64,000 nucleotides of DNA from Larkinella insperata (GCF_026248825.1 NZ_CP110973.1:3305001-3369000); one strand, 5' to 3'. Shown: positions 51,606 to 60,561, counted from the stretch's first letter. A program made the numbers and translations. Notes: a model not told the origin generated them from the letters alone.

Positions 51606-51922
51606 TTTCAATTGTGGGTATCCCGTTTACGCCCGGCGCCAATGGACCGGGCCGTCGGTACGGGGTTGGTGCCGGCTGCTTCAGCGGATGTTACCCATTG
51701 CTGAAACGAAAACCGCCCCGTGTACCTTCTAAACTAATTGCAAGATTACTCAATTATTTGCATCGTCTCTGCTTTCTTTGTGATCAGGATTCCGATCCGC
51801 GCCGAAAAAGCAATCGGGCCAACTTGCACAAAAGTGGTATCTTTGCACCGGGCTTACCAGCAAGTGCCCATGAAATCAGTTGATTAGCAACCCGGGCGGT
51901 ACCACGACGATTAGACTTTATT
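51606..51922. other. 317-bp divergent intergenic region with a candidate promoter box
   Basis: Between the divergent glycosyltransferase and methyltransferase starts there is no credible ORF. TATCTTTG at 51838-51845 matches the Bacteroidota -7 box TAnnTTTG and points toward the gene at 51923. The only upstream TTG (51824) is too close for a normal -33 box. No terminator or repeat was recognised. Confidence 0.4.
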
Positions 51923-52648
51923 ATGACAACAATCCGCGCTGAAGCGATGCCGGACGACCCGTCTGAGCACTACCGGATTAAACCTCCACTGACCAATCCC
52001 CGACGGTATTACCTCATGAAACTGAGGGAGTTGGTGCAGTATGCCAAGACTACGTTTATTGACCCGATGACGAAAGCGGGCCGGATCAAACTGGCCGATT
52101 ACGGCTGCGGTACCAAACCATACGTCTCGCTTTTTCCGCCCGAACAGGTGCAGTACATCGGCATCGACCTCGACTGGAACCCCCACGCCGATGTTTACAT
52201 TGGGTCCGACAGCCGCATCAATATGCCCGACGCGCAGGTGGACGTGGTGCTGTCGACGCAGGTGCTCGAACACGTCGAAGATCCGGAAGGCTACTTGCAG
52301 GAAGCCTGCCGCATTCTGAAACCCGGCGGTTTGCTGCTGCTGACCACCCACGGCTACTGGATGTATCACCCCGACCCCACCGACTACTGGCGCTGGACCT
52401 CGTCGGGTTTGCAGAAGATCGTGGCCCGCAACGGCTTTGAAATCGTTTCGTTCCGGGGCATTATCGGGCGGTCGGCAATGGGGCTGCAACTGTTTCAAGA
52501 CGGTTTTCTGTTTAAAATACCGCGCTGGCTGTGGCCGCCGTTCGCGCTCGTCATGCAGGCGTCGATCAGTTTATTTGATAAAACGACCTCGCAGGAGACG
52601 AAGGACAAGGACGCGTGTACGTACCTGGTCGTTGGGAGGAAACTATGA
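51923..52648 (+). CDS. SAM-dependent methyltransferase
   Basis: 241 residues. Motif I is A-D-Y-G-C-G-T-K (58-65), the SAM-ribose acidic residue lies in I-D-L-D-W (81-85) and motif IV is S-T-Q-V-L-E-H-V-E-D-P (111-121). The Y-W-R-W-T-S-S-G-L segment (about 156-164) is typical of methyltransferases in O-antigen and S-layer glycan clusters. Its stop TGA overlaps the ATG of the next glycosyltransferase gene, and that gene overlaps the following methyltransferase, forming a tightly coupled operon 51923-56158. Confidence 0.86.
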   Translation: MTTIRAEAMPDDPSEHYRIKPPLTNPRRYYLMKLRELVQYAKTTFIDPMTKAGRIKLADYGCGTKPYVSLFPPEQVQYIGIDLDWNPHADVYIGSDSRINMPDAQVDVVLSTQVLEHVEDPEGYLQEACRILKPGGLLLLTTHGYWMYHPDPTDYWRWTSSGLQKIVARNGFEIVSFRGIIGRSAMGLQLFQDGFLFKIPRWLWPPFALVMQASISLFDKTTSQETKDKDACTYLVVGRKL

Positions 52649-53745
52649 AGCTCTGCATCGCCTATCCGAATAAAAACAGCTTTTCGGAGACGTTTATTTA
52701 TAATCATCTTGCACACCTGCAGCCGGAACTGACGCTCTCCGGCGGCTGGCGGCCGTACCGCACCAAAGACGGCGATACGATCATCCGGATGCCGCTGGCC
52801 GAGCCGATTCGGGTGGGGGTGAAGCGCGGATTACCGTTTCTGTACCCGGCTTTTTATACCCATTTCCTGACGCGGTACCTGAAGCAACACCGTCCGGATG
52901 TGGTGCTGGCCGAATACGGTCCGACGGGCTGCGCCGTGATGGCGGCTTGCCGGAAGGCCGGGGTGCCGCTGGTCGTGCATTTTCACGGGTTTGACGCGGT
53001 GGATAAAGAGACATTACGGAAGTACGGCGAACCGTACCGGCAGCTGTTCGCCCAGGCCAAAGCGGTGGTGGCAGTTTCCAACGACATGGTGGAGCAACTC
53101 GTCCGATTGGGTGCCAATCCGGCCAACGTTCACCGGAATCCGTACGGGGTTGAAACGAAATTCTTCTCCGGGGCCGAACCCGAGAAGGCGGATAAAGTGA
53201 TTGTGTCGGTCGGACGGTTTACGGCGAAAAAAGCCCCGCAACTGACCATTCGGGCGTTTGATAAAGTACTGGACCGCCATCCCGACGCCAAGTTGGTGAT
53301 GATTGGCACCGGCGAATTGCTGGAAGAATGCAAAAAGCTGGTGGCTGAGCTGCAACTGAAATACGCCGTTAATTTGCTGGGGGTAAAACCAGCCGAGGAA
53401 ATTGCCGAATGGCACCGTAAAGCCCGGCTGTATGCGCAGCATTCGATGGTCAATCCGGTCAACGGTGACTCGGAAGGGACGCCCAATACCGTGCTGGAAG
53501 CGTCGGCGGCTGGTCTGCCCATCGTCAGCACGCGCCACGCCGGAATCAAGGAAGCCGTTGAGCACGGTGTGACCGGTTTTCTGGTCGAAGAAGGGGATTT
53601 TCAGGCAATGGCGAACCATATGGTGCAGTTGCTGGATGATCCGAAATTGGCCGGTGAACTGGGCCGGAACGCCCGCCGGAAAATGATTCATGAATACGAA
53701 ATGAGCGACCGCATCAGCGCTCTCAAACAGATTTTGGAACTATGA
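52645..53745 (+). CDS. Glycosyltransferase family 4
   Basis: 366 residues from ATG 52645, which overlaps the previous stop as ATGA; a GTG-like start 30 bp further up is rejected. GT-B fold: N-terminal domain to about 180, with V-V-H-F-H-G-F-D-A-V-D (about 111-121). C-terminal donor domain begins V-S-V-G-R-F-T-A-K-K-A-P-Q. E-x7-E is in S-E-G-T-P-N-T-V-L-E-A-S, followed by G-L-P-I-V-S-T-R-H-A-G-I-K-E-A-V. Close in pattern to AmsK/WcaL-like colanic-acid-type transferases. Translationally coupled on both sides. Confidence 0.9.
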   Translation: MKLCIAYPNKNSFSETFIYNHLAHLQPELTLSGGWRPYRTKDGDTIIRMPLAEPIRVGVKRGLPFLYPAFYTHFLTRYLKQHRPDVVLAEYGPTGCAVMAACRKAGVPLVVHFHGFDAVDKETLRKYGEPYRQLFAQAKAVVAVSNDMVEQLVRLGANPANVHRNPYGVETKFFSGAEPEKADKVIVSVGRFTAKKAPQLTIRAFDKVLDRHPDAKLVMIGTGELLEECKKLVAELQLKYAVNLLGVKPAEEIAEWHRKARLYAQHSMVNPVNGDSEGTPNTVLEASAAGLPIVSTRHAGIKEAVEHGVTGFLVEEGDFQAMANHMVQLLDDPKLAGELGRNARRKMIHEYEMSDRISALKQILEL

Positions 53746-54635
53746 CCGTACGCTCGCCACTCACCAATTCCCCGGATGTTTCGCCCGTTCGGAGTCTGAA
53801 CGCCCGGACCATCGAACAACGGTATCGGGAGCAGTTCGGGATGGATGTGGGCCGGTATTTCACCGGGCTGGATGAGGTGATGATTTACGAATGCAACCAG
53901 TCGAAACTGCGATTTTACTATCCGTTTTCGCTGGCGGGCGATGCGGCTTTTTACGCCGATCTGGGTCAACACTACAAAGGGTACTACAGCCCCTGGAAGT
54001 GGGAACATGAGCTGGTTTTTCAACGAATCAAGTCAGGGGATCAGGTGCTGGAAATCGGCAGCGGTAACGGGTATTTTTTAAAGCGGTTACCCGAAAAAGA
54101 AGCCGTCGGACTGGGGTTGGAACTGAACGATGATGCAATTGCGTACGGGAAAAAAATCGGCGTCAATATCATCAACGAAGACTTGAAAATCCACGCGGAG
54201 CAGCACGCTGGGCAGTATGACGTAGTCTGTGCGTTTCAGGTGTTCGAGCACGTCAACAACGTGGGTGAATTTTTCCGGCAGGCGGCTCAGTGCGTCAAAC
54301 CGGGCGGTTTGCTGGCCATCGGGGTGCCGAACAATGCCTCTTATTATTTCCGCGAAGACCCGTATCACACGCTCAACCTGCCGCCCCACCACACGCTGCT
54401 CTGGGACCCGACTTCCCTGCGGTATGCCGGGGAACTGATGGGCCTGACCGTGGTGGAAACCCGCAACGAACCCGCAACCATCACGCACCGGAGCCTGGGC
54501 TACCGGTTGTGGCTGGAGAAAACGCTGGGCCGAAATTTGCTGACCACGCTGGTGTACAAAAGCACCCGCTTCCTGGCCAAACGTTTGCCAATTATGTCCG
54601 ACGGCGCGACGGTGGTGGCGATTTATCGAAAGTGA
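53742..54635 (+). CDS. SAM-dependent methyltransferase
   Basis: 297 residues; the ATG overlaps the previous stop (ATGA). A ~95-residue N-terminal part, with Y-E-C-N-Q-S-K-L-R-F-Y-Y-P and W-K-W-E-H, precedes motif I V-L-E-I-G-S-G-N-G (102-110). Motif IV is F-Q-V-F-E-H-V-N-N-V. The C-terminal P-P-H-H-T-L-L-W-D-P is seen in sugar methyltransferases of polysaccharide loci. Probably modifies a lipid-linked or nucleotide-linked sugar in the same pathway. 14 bp before the flippase gene. Confidence 0.86.
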   Translation: MTVRSPLTNSPDVSPVRSLNARTIEQRYREQFGMDVGRYFTGLDEVMIYECNQSKLRFYYPFSLAGDAAFYADLGQHYKGYYSPWKWEHELVFQRIKSGDQVLEIGSGNGYFLKRLPEKEAVGLGLELNDDAIAYGKKIGVNIINEDLKIHAEQHAGQYDVVCAFQVFEHVNNVGEFFRQAAQCVKPGGLLAIGVPNNASYYFREDPYHTLNLPPHHTLLWDPTSLRYAGELMGLTVVETRNEPATITHRSLGYRLWLEKTLGRNLLTTLVYKSTRFLAKRLPIMSDGATVVAIYRK

Positions 54636-54649
54636 GATTAACAGAATAG

Positions 54650-56158
54650 ATGGGAATAGTTATTCGTCAGAGCCTGAAAGCCAGCGTCGGTTCGTACATC
54701 GGCGTCGGCATCGGGATCATCAACCAGTTGTACGTTTCACTCGCTTTTTTGTCGGAGGACCAACTGGCCATTTCGCGGCTGTTGCTGGAAAACAGTATGC
54801 TTTTTGCGGCCTTTGCCCACCTGGGAACGCCATTCATTGCCGACCGTTTCTTTGGCTATTTTCGGGATGATAAAACCAGAAACAACGGTTTTCTGGGCTT
54901 TTTGCTCGCCTTTCCGCTGATTGGGATTGGTTTATTCGTAGCGGTCTATCTTGGGTTCGAACAGCAGATTAAAGACTATTTTGCCGAAAATTCCGCCAAG
55001 CTAATCCCGTATCATATTCTGGTGATTCCGTTTACCACGTTCTGGATTTACATCTCCGTGCTGGAAGCCTATTGCCGCAACAACGCCCGGATTGCCATTC
55101 CAACCTTTGTCCGCGAAGTGTATCTGAAACTGGCGAACGTGCTGGTAATTCTGATGTTTGGACTGGGCTGGTATAGCTTTGACTGGATGATCTATCTGGT
55201 GGTCGGAATTCACGGTTTGGCCGTCGTGATTCTGCTGTTCTACATTTATCAACTGGGTAAATTTTCGCTACAGTTTGACGTTAGTCAATTAAAGGGCGGA
55301 CTATTCCGTCAGATGCTGTATTTCGGTTTGTTCATTGTGATGGGCGGGGTAGGCACGCAGGTCGTCTATTTTATTGACCGAACGATGCTTTCCGGCGGAG
55401 TAGGGCTGAAGGATGCCGCCATTTTTATCATCGCAACCTACATTGCCGGAATCATTGAAATTCCGCGCAAAACCATTACACAAATTGCGACTCCACTGGT
55501 TTCCAATTCACTGCGGCAGAACGACATGGCGCACGTTCAGGAGCTCTACTACAAATCGTCACTCAATCAGTTGCTGGCGGGCGGGCTAGTGTTTCTGCTG
55601 ATCTGGGCCAACATCGACGGTATTTTCAGCATCTTACCGAAGGCGGAAGTCTATAGGCAAGGCAAAATGGTGGTGTTGCTGCTGGCATCGGCGAAACTGT
55701 TTGAAATGGCGACCGGCGTAAACGGCGAAATCATCAACTATTCCAAGTATTTCCGTTACGCAACGTTCCTGATGATTGTGATGGCCTGCCTCGCCATCGG
55801 AGCCAATTCTTATTTTATTCCCCGCTACGGCATCGACGGGGCCGCCATCGCTACCACGCTGACCACGCTGGTTTTCGCCCTGAGCAAGGTAGCAATGGTC
55901 TGGATCTTTTTCCGCATCCTGCCGTTTACATTTTCGGGCGTGAAAGCTGTTGTTGTCCTGGCGCTGGTCTACGGCGCTTCGCTGTTGTTGCCCGAATGGG
56001 GTGGTTCGCTGTGGATAACCCTCCTGAGCATCGCGCTGCGCTCTCTGATTCTGGCTGGGCTGTTTGCCGGGCTGGTTTTGTGGCTACGGGTGTCGGAGGA
56101 TGTGAATGGGCTGGCGGGTTCGGTGTGGGAGCGGGTACGGACGTTCCGGCAGCGCTGA
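54650..56158 (+). CDS. Polysaccharide flippase (Wzx/MOP-superfamily membrane protein)
   Basis: 502 residues, almost wholly hydrophobic, with about 12-14 predicted TM helices. The first is S-V-G-S-Y-I-G-V-G-I-G-I-I-N-Q-L-Y-V, and the conserved M-L-Y-F-G-L-F-I-V-M-G-G-V-G-T-Q-V-V-Y-F-I-D-R block marks the start of the second half. R-Y-G-I-D-G-A-A-I-A-T-T (about 384-395) is the typical MOP/Wzx motif near the end. It would flip lipid-linked oligosaccharide across the inner membrane. It closes the coupled operon that starts at 51923. No polymerase (Wzy) gene is seen in the window. Confidence 0.88.
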   Translation: MGIVIRQSLKASVGSYIGVGIGIINQLYVSLAFLSEDQLAISRLLLENSMLFAAFAHLGTPFIADRFFGYFRDDKTRNNGFLGFLLAFPLIGIGLFVAVYLGFEQQIKDYFAENSAKLIPYHILVIPFTTFWIYISVLEAYCRNNARIAIPTFVREVYLKLANVLVILMFGLGWYSFDWMIYLVVGIHGLAVVILLFYIYQLGKFSLQFDVSQLKGGLFRQMLYFGLFIVMGGVGTQVVYFIDRTMLSGGVGLKDAAIFIIATYIAGIIEIPRKTITQIATPLVSNSLRQNDMAHVQELYYKSSLNQLLAGGLVFLLIWANIDGIFSILPKAEVYRQGKMVVLLLASAKLFEMATGVNGEIINYSKYFRYATFLMIVMACLAIGANSYFIPRYGIDGAAIATTLTTLVFALSKVAMVWIFFRILPFTFSGVKAVVVLALVYGASLLLPEWGGSLWITLLSIALRSLILAGLFAGLVLWLRVSEDVNGLAGSVWERVRTFRQR

Positions 56159-57121
56159 TCAAAACCGCATTTCGTAGATAAACTTTGACGTTTCAATCGC
56201 GCCCAGTTGCCGCTTGAAGCGAATCAAGCCCTCGTTCCGGACGCCCCGGCTGGTCGAAATACCCAGGTCGAGCCACGGCATACCGTGTTGCTGGCAATAG
56301 GCGTACAGCGATTCGATGAGCAGCACCGAAGGACTAAATTGCTGATAATCTTCGTGGTCGGCGGGCAGGAAATAGTACAGGATGTCAGGGGTCACCCGAA
56401 TGCCGATGCAGGCAGCAACCAACTCCTCTCCGTTTTGAACGGTAAAAACCGGACAAACATCCCTAAAATTACTTAGTAAGCTGGCAAGATCTTTGCTCTG
56501 TATGGTAACAGGCAGGCCTTTTCTATGGCGCGCTTTTTGAATAAGCGTAAATAATTTGTCAACATCCGGCTTGTCCCAAATTTGAGTTGTAAATCCGGCC
56601 TGCTGGCATTTTCGTAACCGTCGGCGCTGCGCAGGCTGAATTTGCTCGGCAAACGGGCGGCTATCGACCAAAACATGCTGGTTTAGTTCCTCGTAACAAA
56701 CCGTAAAACCGGCTTTAAGGAGCAGACGACGAAGCCGCTGCGCCTGATTGGGTGAGTAAAAGTCCGGATAATTGACCAGACGAATGCCAGAATCTGGTAA
56801 CTTATTATCAGCGTATAGTAACTTTTTACTAGACATTACTACGGCTTCAAGCAACTGACCGACTGCGGCATCCGGTACGTTCTCCGAAAATTCAACCGAC
56901 CCAAACGAAGCCGTACAGGGGCTCACCACCCAACCGTCGCGGATGTAGACCGCGCAACGCGCGTCGGCCAGGCCCGTTTCGGTGTTAATCAGCGCCAGGT
57001 AATGAAGCGGTCGGCAGGGTTGGTGGAGCAGATGCCGGGCCTGTAAAAACAGAAAACCGTCGCGGTAAAACGACGGGAACTGCTCCGGAAGCGGATTTTC
57101 AAGAGAAAGCAGGGTGTACAC
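56159..57121 (-). CDS. GNAT-fold (FemAB/BioF2-like) acyltransferase family protein
   Basis: 320 residues; the start is uncertain because no ATG is near and GTG 57121 gives the longest plausible protein. The middle and end (L-R-K-C-Q-Q-A-G-F, E-E-L-V-A-A-C-I-G-I-R-V-T, Y-Y-F-L-P-A, L-L-I-E-S-L-Y-A-Y, W-L-D-L-G-I-S-T-S-R-G-V-R-N-E-G-L-I-R-F-K-R-Q-L) follow the GNAT-like fold of FemAB-type aminoacyl or acyl transferases that work on cell-wall or exopolysaccharide precursors. It converges directly on the flippase gene with no gap. A role in decorating the glycan (acylation) is inferred. Confidence 0.72.
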   Translation of the reverse strand: MYTLLSLENPLPEQFPSFYRDGFLFLQARHLLHQPCRPLHYLALINTETGLADARCAVYIRDGWVVSPCTASFGSVEFSENVPDAAVGQLLEAVVMSSKKLLYADNKLPDSGIRLVNYPDFYSPNQAQRLRRLLLKAGFTVCYEELNQHVLVDSRPFAEQIQPAQRRRLRKCQQAGFTTQIWDKPDVDKLFTLIQKARHRKGLPVTIQSKDLASLLSNFRDVCPVFTVQNGEELVAACIGIRVTPDILYYFLPADHEDYQQFSPSVLLIESLYAYCQQHGMPWLDLGISTSRGVRNEGLIRFKRQLGAIETSKFIYEMRF

Positions 57122-57168
57122 GGCGCGTGGAAAAGGGGGGAAATAAAAGCCGTCGCAACGCCACGTTG

Positions 57169-58056
57169 TTATTTCTTTTTCTGCTGTTTTTTAATCCAGC
57201 GTTCGTAAACCAGTTGGATAATCCCGTCTTTCAGACCGAGATCGGGAACGATGATGGTATCGGCACCGGCCCATTTCATCACCGAAATATAAATATCAGC
57301 CGCCGGCACAATCACGTCGGCGCGGTCGGCGTTCAGGCGTAGTTTATTGATCCGGTCCTCGAGGCTATACCCCGAGATGTAATTCCGCATCCGCTCAATT
57401 TCAGCCAGCGAAGTTGTATCGTCTACTTTCGAAACAAGATTAAAAATCTTGTTGATGTTGCCCCCCGTTCCAACGGCGACCAACTCCTGGGAGCGCTGCA
57501 CATTTTCCTCCACCCATTCCCGCATTTTATTCCAGGCACCCTTGGTTTCTTTGCCTTCCAGCAGCCGCACGGAGCCAATTTTAAACGACTTGGAATTGAC
57601 TTTTTGCCGGTTTAGGTACAGGTTGAGTTCCGTGCTGCCCCCGCCCACGTCGATGTGCAGAAACTGGCGCTCGTCGAGCGCCTGAACCACCACGTTGTTG
57701 ATCAGTTCGGCTTCTTTCTGGCCGTCGATGATGTGAATGTCAATGCCGGTTAGTTCCTTGATCCGGGTTGCCACTTTCTGGCCGTTGGCGGCTTCGCGCA
57801 TGGCGGACGTGGCGCAGGCCATGTAGTCTTCCACTTCATGCAACTCCATCAGCAGTTTATAAACCTGCATCAGTTTGTTGGTGCGCACTTCGCTCTCCGG
57901 CGTAATTTCGCCAAAGTTGAACACATCGTGTCCAAGCCGGAGCGGGAAACGAACGTACTCAACTTTTTTAAAGCTAATTACGTCGTCGACGTGCAGAACG
58001 GTAGAGATCTGGAGACGGGCCGCGTTGGAGCCGATGTCGATGGCAGCAATTTTCAA
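57169..58056 (-). CDS. Ppx/GppA-family exopolyphosphatase
   Basis: 295 residues from the TTG at 58056, chosen because it gives the family N-terminus K-I-A-A-I-D-I-G-S-N-A-A-R; another TTG 15 codons upstream is also open. Actin-like ATPase fold motifs: phosphate-1 D-I-G-S-N (7-11), the catalytic region T-S-A-M-R-E-A, and phosphate-2 H-I-D-V-G-G-G-S-T-E-L. Short (about 300 aa) form without the C-terminal HD domain. It releases phosphate from polyphosphate or converts pppGpp to ppGpp. It is on the opposite strand to its neighbours and is probably unrelated to the glycan pathway. Divergent from the carbamoyltransferase gene. Confidence 0.9.
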   Translation of the reverse strand: MKIAAIDIGSNAARLQISTVLHVDDVISFKKVEYVRFPLRLGHDVFNFGEITPESEVRTNKLMQVYKLLMELHEVEDYMACATSAMREAANGQKVATRIKELTGIDIHIIDGQKEAELINNVVVQALDERQFLHIDVGGGSTELNLYLNRQKVNSKSFKIGSVRLLEGKETKGAWNKMREWVEENVQRSQELVAVGTGGNINKIFNLVSKVDDTTSLAEIERMRNYISGYSLEDRINKLRLNADRADVIVPAADIYISVMKWAGADTIIVPDLGLKDGIIQLVYERWIKKQQKKK

Positions 58057-58188
58057 GGTAGCGTTGGGGAAAGTAGTACCAAAAGGCCCAAATATAGTCA
58101 ATTTACGTTTTTTAGGCGCATTTAGACGGCTTTTCTACGGTACGGGATTTCAGAACGCACAAGCTGTTAAATTCAGCTTCGGGATGGT

Positions 58189-58196
58189 TACCTTTG
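58189..58196 (+). promoter_or_regulatory. Candidate -7 promoter box
   Basis: TACCTTTG matches the Bacteroidota -7 consensus TAnnTTTG and lies 31 bp before the carbamoyltransferase ATG. No clear TTTG is at the -33 distance. Confidence 0.4.
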
Positions 58197-58227
58197 CTGC
58201 GAATCAATCCGACTACCGACCCACTGC

Positions 58228-60090
58228 ATGACAATTCTGGGAATATCAGCTTTTTACCACGACTCGGCTGCGGCTTTGATCGAAGACGGGCGAATTGTGG
58301 CAGCTGCGCAGGAGGAGCGATTTACCCGGAAAAAACACGATGCCCGTTTTCCGGCGAATGCCGTTCGGTTTTGCCTCGAATACGGCGGAACCACGCTCAA
58401 TGCGCTGGATGCGGTTGTTTTTTACGACAAGCCGTTGCTAAAGTTTGAGCGGTTGCTCGAAACCTACTACGCCTTTGCTCCGCGGGGGCTGCGGTCGTTT
58501 CTGACGGCCATGCCGGTTTGGCTAAAAGACAAGCTGTTTCTGAAACGGCTTTTGCGCGACGAACTGACCAAGCTGGGTTACGACCCCAAAAAGCCGGTCA
58601 AGCTGCTGTTTCCCGAACACCACCTGTCCCACGCAGCCAGCGCCTTTTACCCCTCCGCGTTTGAAAAAGCCGCCATTCTGACTATTGACGGCGTGGGGGA
58701 GTGGGCAACGGCTTCCATCGGTTTGGGCGAGGGCAAGAGCATCACGGTATTGAAAGAACAACATTTCCCGCACTCGCTGGGCCTGCTGTATTCGGCTTTT
58801 ACGTATTTTCTGGGTTTTCGGGTCAATTCCGGCGAGTACAAACTGATGGGTCTGGCGCCGTATGGCGACCCCCGTTCACCGGAGGTCGATCGGTATGTGG
58901 ATTTGATTAAAACCAAGCTGGCCGAAATCAGGGACGACGGTTCAATCTGGCTCAATCAGGCGTATTTCGACTACGCGACGGGCCTGCGGATGATCCGCGA
59001 AAAAAAGTGGGAAGCGCTGTTCGGCCTGGCCCGGCGGAAGCCCGAGGAGGAACTGCGGGCGGAGCACGGTAACCTGGCGCTGGCCATCCAGCGCGTAACG
59101 GAAGAGGGGGTTCTGAACATGGCCCGCGAAGCCAAGCGGGTGACCAGTGCCGAAAACCTGGTCTTGGCGGGGGGCGTGGCGCTCAATTGCGTTGCGAACG
59201 GCAGGCTGCAAAAAGCCGGTATTTTTAAAAATATTTTTATTCAGCCCGCATCCGGCGATGCGGGTGGGGCGTTGGGGGCGGCACTGGCGGCTTACCACAT
59301 TTACTTCGGGCAGGAACGCGTAATTGATTACCCGGACGACGCCCTGCACGGTTCGTACCTGGGGCCGACGTTTTCGGATCTGGAGGTGGAGTTGATGGCG
59401 AGAAAGCACAAAGCCGTTTATACCCATTACGCCGATTTCGGCGAATTGTGCGATGAAACCGCCCGGCTGCTGGCCCACGAAGACGTCGTTGGCTGGGTAC
59501 AGGGGCGGATGGAGTTTGGCCCGCGGGCGCTGGGGAACCGGAGCATTCTGGGCGATCCGCGCAGCGCCGACATGCAGAAAAAACTGAACCTGAAAATCAA
59601 ATACCGGGAGTCGTTCCGGCCCTTCGCGCCCTCGGTGCTGGCCGAGGAGTGTGCCGATTACTTTGACTACGACGGTCGTTCGCCCTACATGCTGCTGGTG
59701 CACCCGGTTCGGGAAAACCGTCGCAAGCCGTTGCCCGCCGGTTATTCCGGATTTTCGTTGCGGGATAAACTGTATCACCAACGCTCGGATTTGCCCGCCA
59801 TTACGCACATTGACTTTTCGGCCCGGCTGCAAACCGTTGACCGGCATACCAACCCGCGGTACTGGCAGCTGATGGACGCGTTCAGGAAGCAAACGGGCTG
59901 CGGGGTGCTGGTCAATACCAGTTTCAACGTGCGGGGTGAACCCATCGTCAACACGCCCGCCGATGCCTACCGCTGCTTCATGCGCACCGAAATGGATTAC
60001 CTGGTCGTTGGCCATTACCTGTTTGACAAAAAACAGCAACCCGACTGGCCGGAAAAGCAGGAGTGGCAGAACGAATTTGTGCTGGACTAA
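58228..60090 (+). CDS. Carbamoyltransferase (NodU/CmcH/TobZ family)
   Basis: 620 residues, full family length. N-terminal Kae1/YrdC-like ATPase-type domain begins I-L-G-I-S-A-F-Y-H-D-S-A-A-A-L. It has the metal-binding E-H-H-L-S-H-A-A-S (130-138), T-I-D-G-V-G-E-W-A-T (152-161) and S-G-E-Y-K-L-M-G-L-A-P-Y-G. The C-terminal domain carries G-R-M-E-F-G-P-R-A-L-G-N-R-S-I-L and N-T-S-F-N-V-R-G-E-P-I-V. The enzyme makes carbamoyl-adenylate from carbamoyl phosphate and ATP, then moves the carbamoyl group to a hydroxyl, as on sugars of Nod factors, cephamycin or tobramycin. In this locus a surface-glycan sugar is the likely acceptor. Followed 26 bp later by an SxtJ-like gene. Confidence 0.94.
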   Translation: MTILGISAFYHDSAAALIEDGRIVAAAQEERFTRKKHDARFPANAVRFCLEYGGTTLNALDAVVFYDKPLLKFERLLETYYAFAPRGLRSFLTAMPVWLKDKLFLKRLLRDELTKLGYDPKKPVKLLFPEHHLSHAASAFYPSAFEKAAILTIDGVGEWATASIGLGEGKSITVLKEQHFPHSLGLLYSAFTYFLGFRVNSGEYKLMGLAPYGDPRSPEVDRYVDLIKTKLAEIRDDGSIWLNQAYFDYATGLRMIREKKWEALFGLARRKPEEELRAEHGNLALAIQRVTEEGVLNMAREAKRVTSAENLVLAGGVALNCVANGRLQKAGIFKNIFIQPASGDAGGALGAALAAYHIYFGQERVIDYPDDALHGSYLGPTFSDLEVELMARKHKAVYTHYADFGELCDETARLLAHEDVVGWVQGRMEFGPRALGNRSILGDPRSADMQKKLNLKIKYRESFRPFAPSVLAEECADYFDYDGRSPYMLLVHPVRENRRKPLPAGYSGFSLRDKLYHQRSDLPAITHIDFSARLQTVDRHTNPRYWQLMDAFRKQTGCGVLVNTSFNVRGEPIVNTPADAYRCFMRTEMDYLVVGHYLFDKKQQPDWPEKQEWQNEFVLD

Positions 60091-60116
60091 ACGCAAAACC
60101 GTAATTCAACGAAACC

Positions 60117-60479
60117 ATGACCCCAGTAGACCGCCTGAAGGCCCAGTTAGTAATCGTAACGGGGCTGGTCGTCCTGTATTTTGTGTTCCACTCGGTTTAC
60201 TGGCTCTATGCCGCAGCGGCCGTCGGGCTGCTGAGCGTGCTGGTTCCAAAGGCCGGAAACGGCCTGGCTTGGCTTTGGTTTCAACTCGCCGAAGGGCTGG
60301 GATGGATCAACAGCCGCGTTTTGCTGACGGTCTTGTTCGGGCTGGTTCTGGTGCCTATTGCGTGGCTTTACCGGCTTTCTAAAAAAAATCCGCTGGCGAT
60401 CCGACAGCCGAAAAACGCATCCCTTTACCACGAACGAAACCACACCTATACCAAAGACGATCTGGAACATCCGTGGTAG
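60117..60479 (+). CDS. SxtJ-like small membrane protein
   Basis: 120 residues with two or three hydrophobic segments (about 9-45 and 63-85): L-V-I-V-T-G-L-V-V-L-Y-F-V-F and V-L-L-T-V-L-F-G-L-V-L-V-P-I-A-W-L-Y-R. The cytosolic C-terminal tail is S-K-K-N-P-L-A...Y-H-E-R-N-H-T-Y-T-K-D-D-L-E-H-P-W. The pattern R-N-x-x-Y-x-x-x-D-x-x-x-P-W with position right after a carbamoyltransferase gene fits the SxtJ family, named after the saxitoxin cluster, where it follows the carbamoyltransferase sxtI. Its function is unknown. No SxtK (short DUF5989) partner follows; the next 300 bp is the metH leader. Confidence 0.8.
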   Translation: MTPVDRLKAQLVIVTGLVVLYFVFHSVYWLYAAAAVGLLSVLVPKAGNGLAWLWFQLAEGLGWINSRVLLTVLFGLVLVPIAWLYRLSKKNPLAIRQPKNASLYHERNHTYTKDDLEHPW

Positions 60480-60515
60480 CGGAATCTTTTAACCCGTGCG
60501 GCTGTTTGCCTGATC

Positions 60516-60550
60516 AAACCGGTTTGGCGAAAACCGGCGGTTTTTTTATT
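60516..60550 (+). terminator. Intrinsic terminator after the SxtJ-like gene
   Basis: CCGGTTT (60519-60525) pairs with AAACCGG (60531-60537); alternatively AAACCG (60516-60521) pairs with CGGTTT (60538-60543). Seven T's follow (60541-60547). It overlaps the promoter for metH. Confidence 0.7.
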
Positions 60551-60554
60551 TTTG
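60523..60554 (+). promoter_or_regulatory. Bacteroidota-type promoter for metH
   Basis: TTTG (60523-60526), 20 nt, then TATTTTTG (60547-60554): a full match to the TTTG / TAnnTTTG consensus. The predicted transcript start (about 60559-60562) coincides with the first base of the SAM riboswitch P1 stem. Confidence 0.7.
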
Positions 60555-60561
60555 TCAAATG

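Noticed and set aside
51606..51922. tRNA or small RNA gene in the 317-bp gap
   Set aside because: No cloverleaf, T-loop GTTCRA-type sequence or terminator was found.
58942..60096. 384-codon minus-strand open frame
   Set aside because: Shadow of the carbamoyltransferase gene; the translation is low in recognisable motifs and rich in Arg/Gln/His as expected for an antisense frame in GC-rich DNA.
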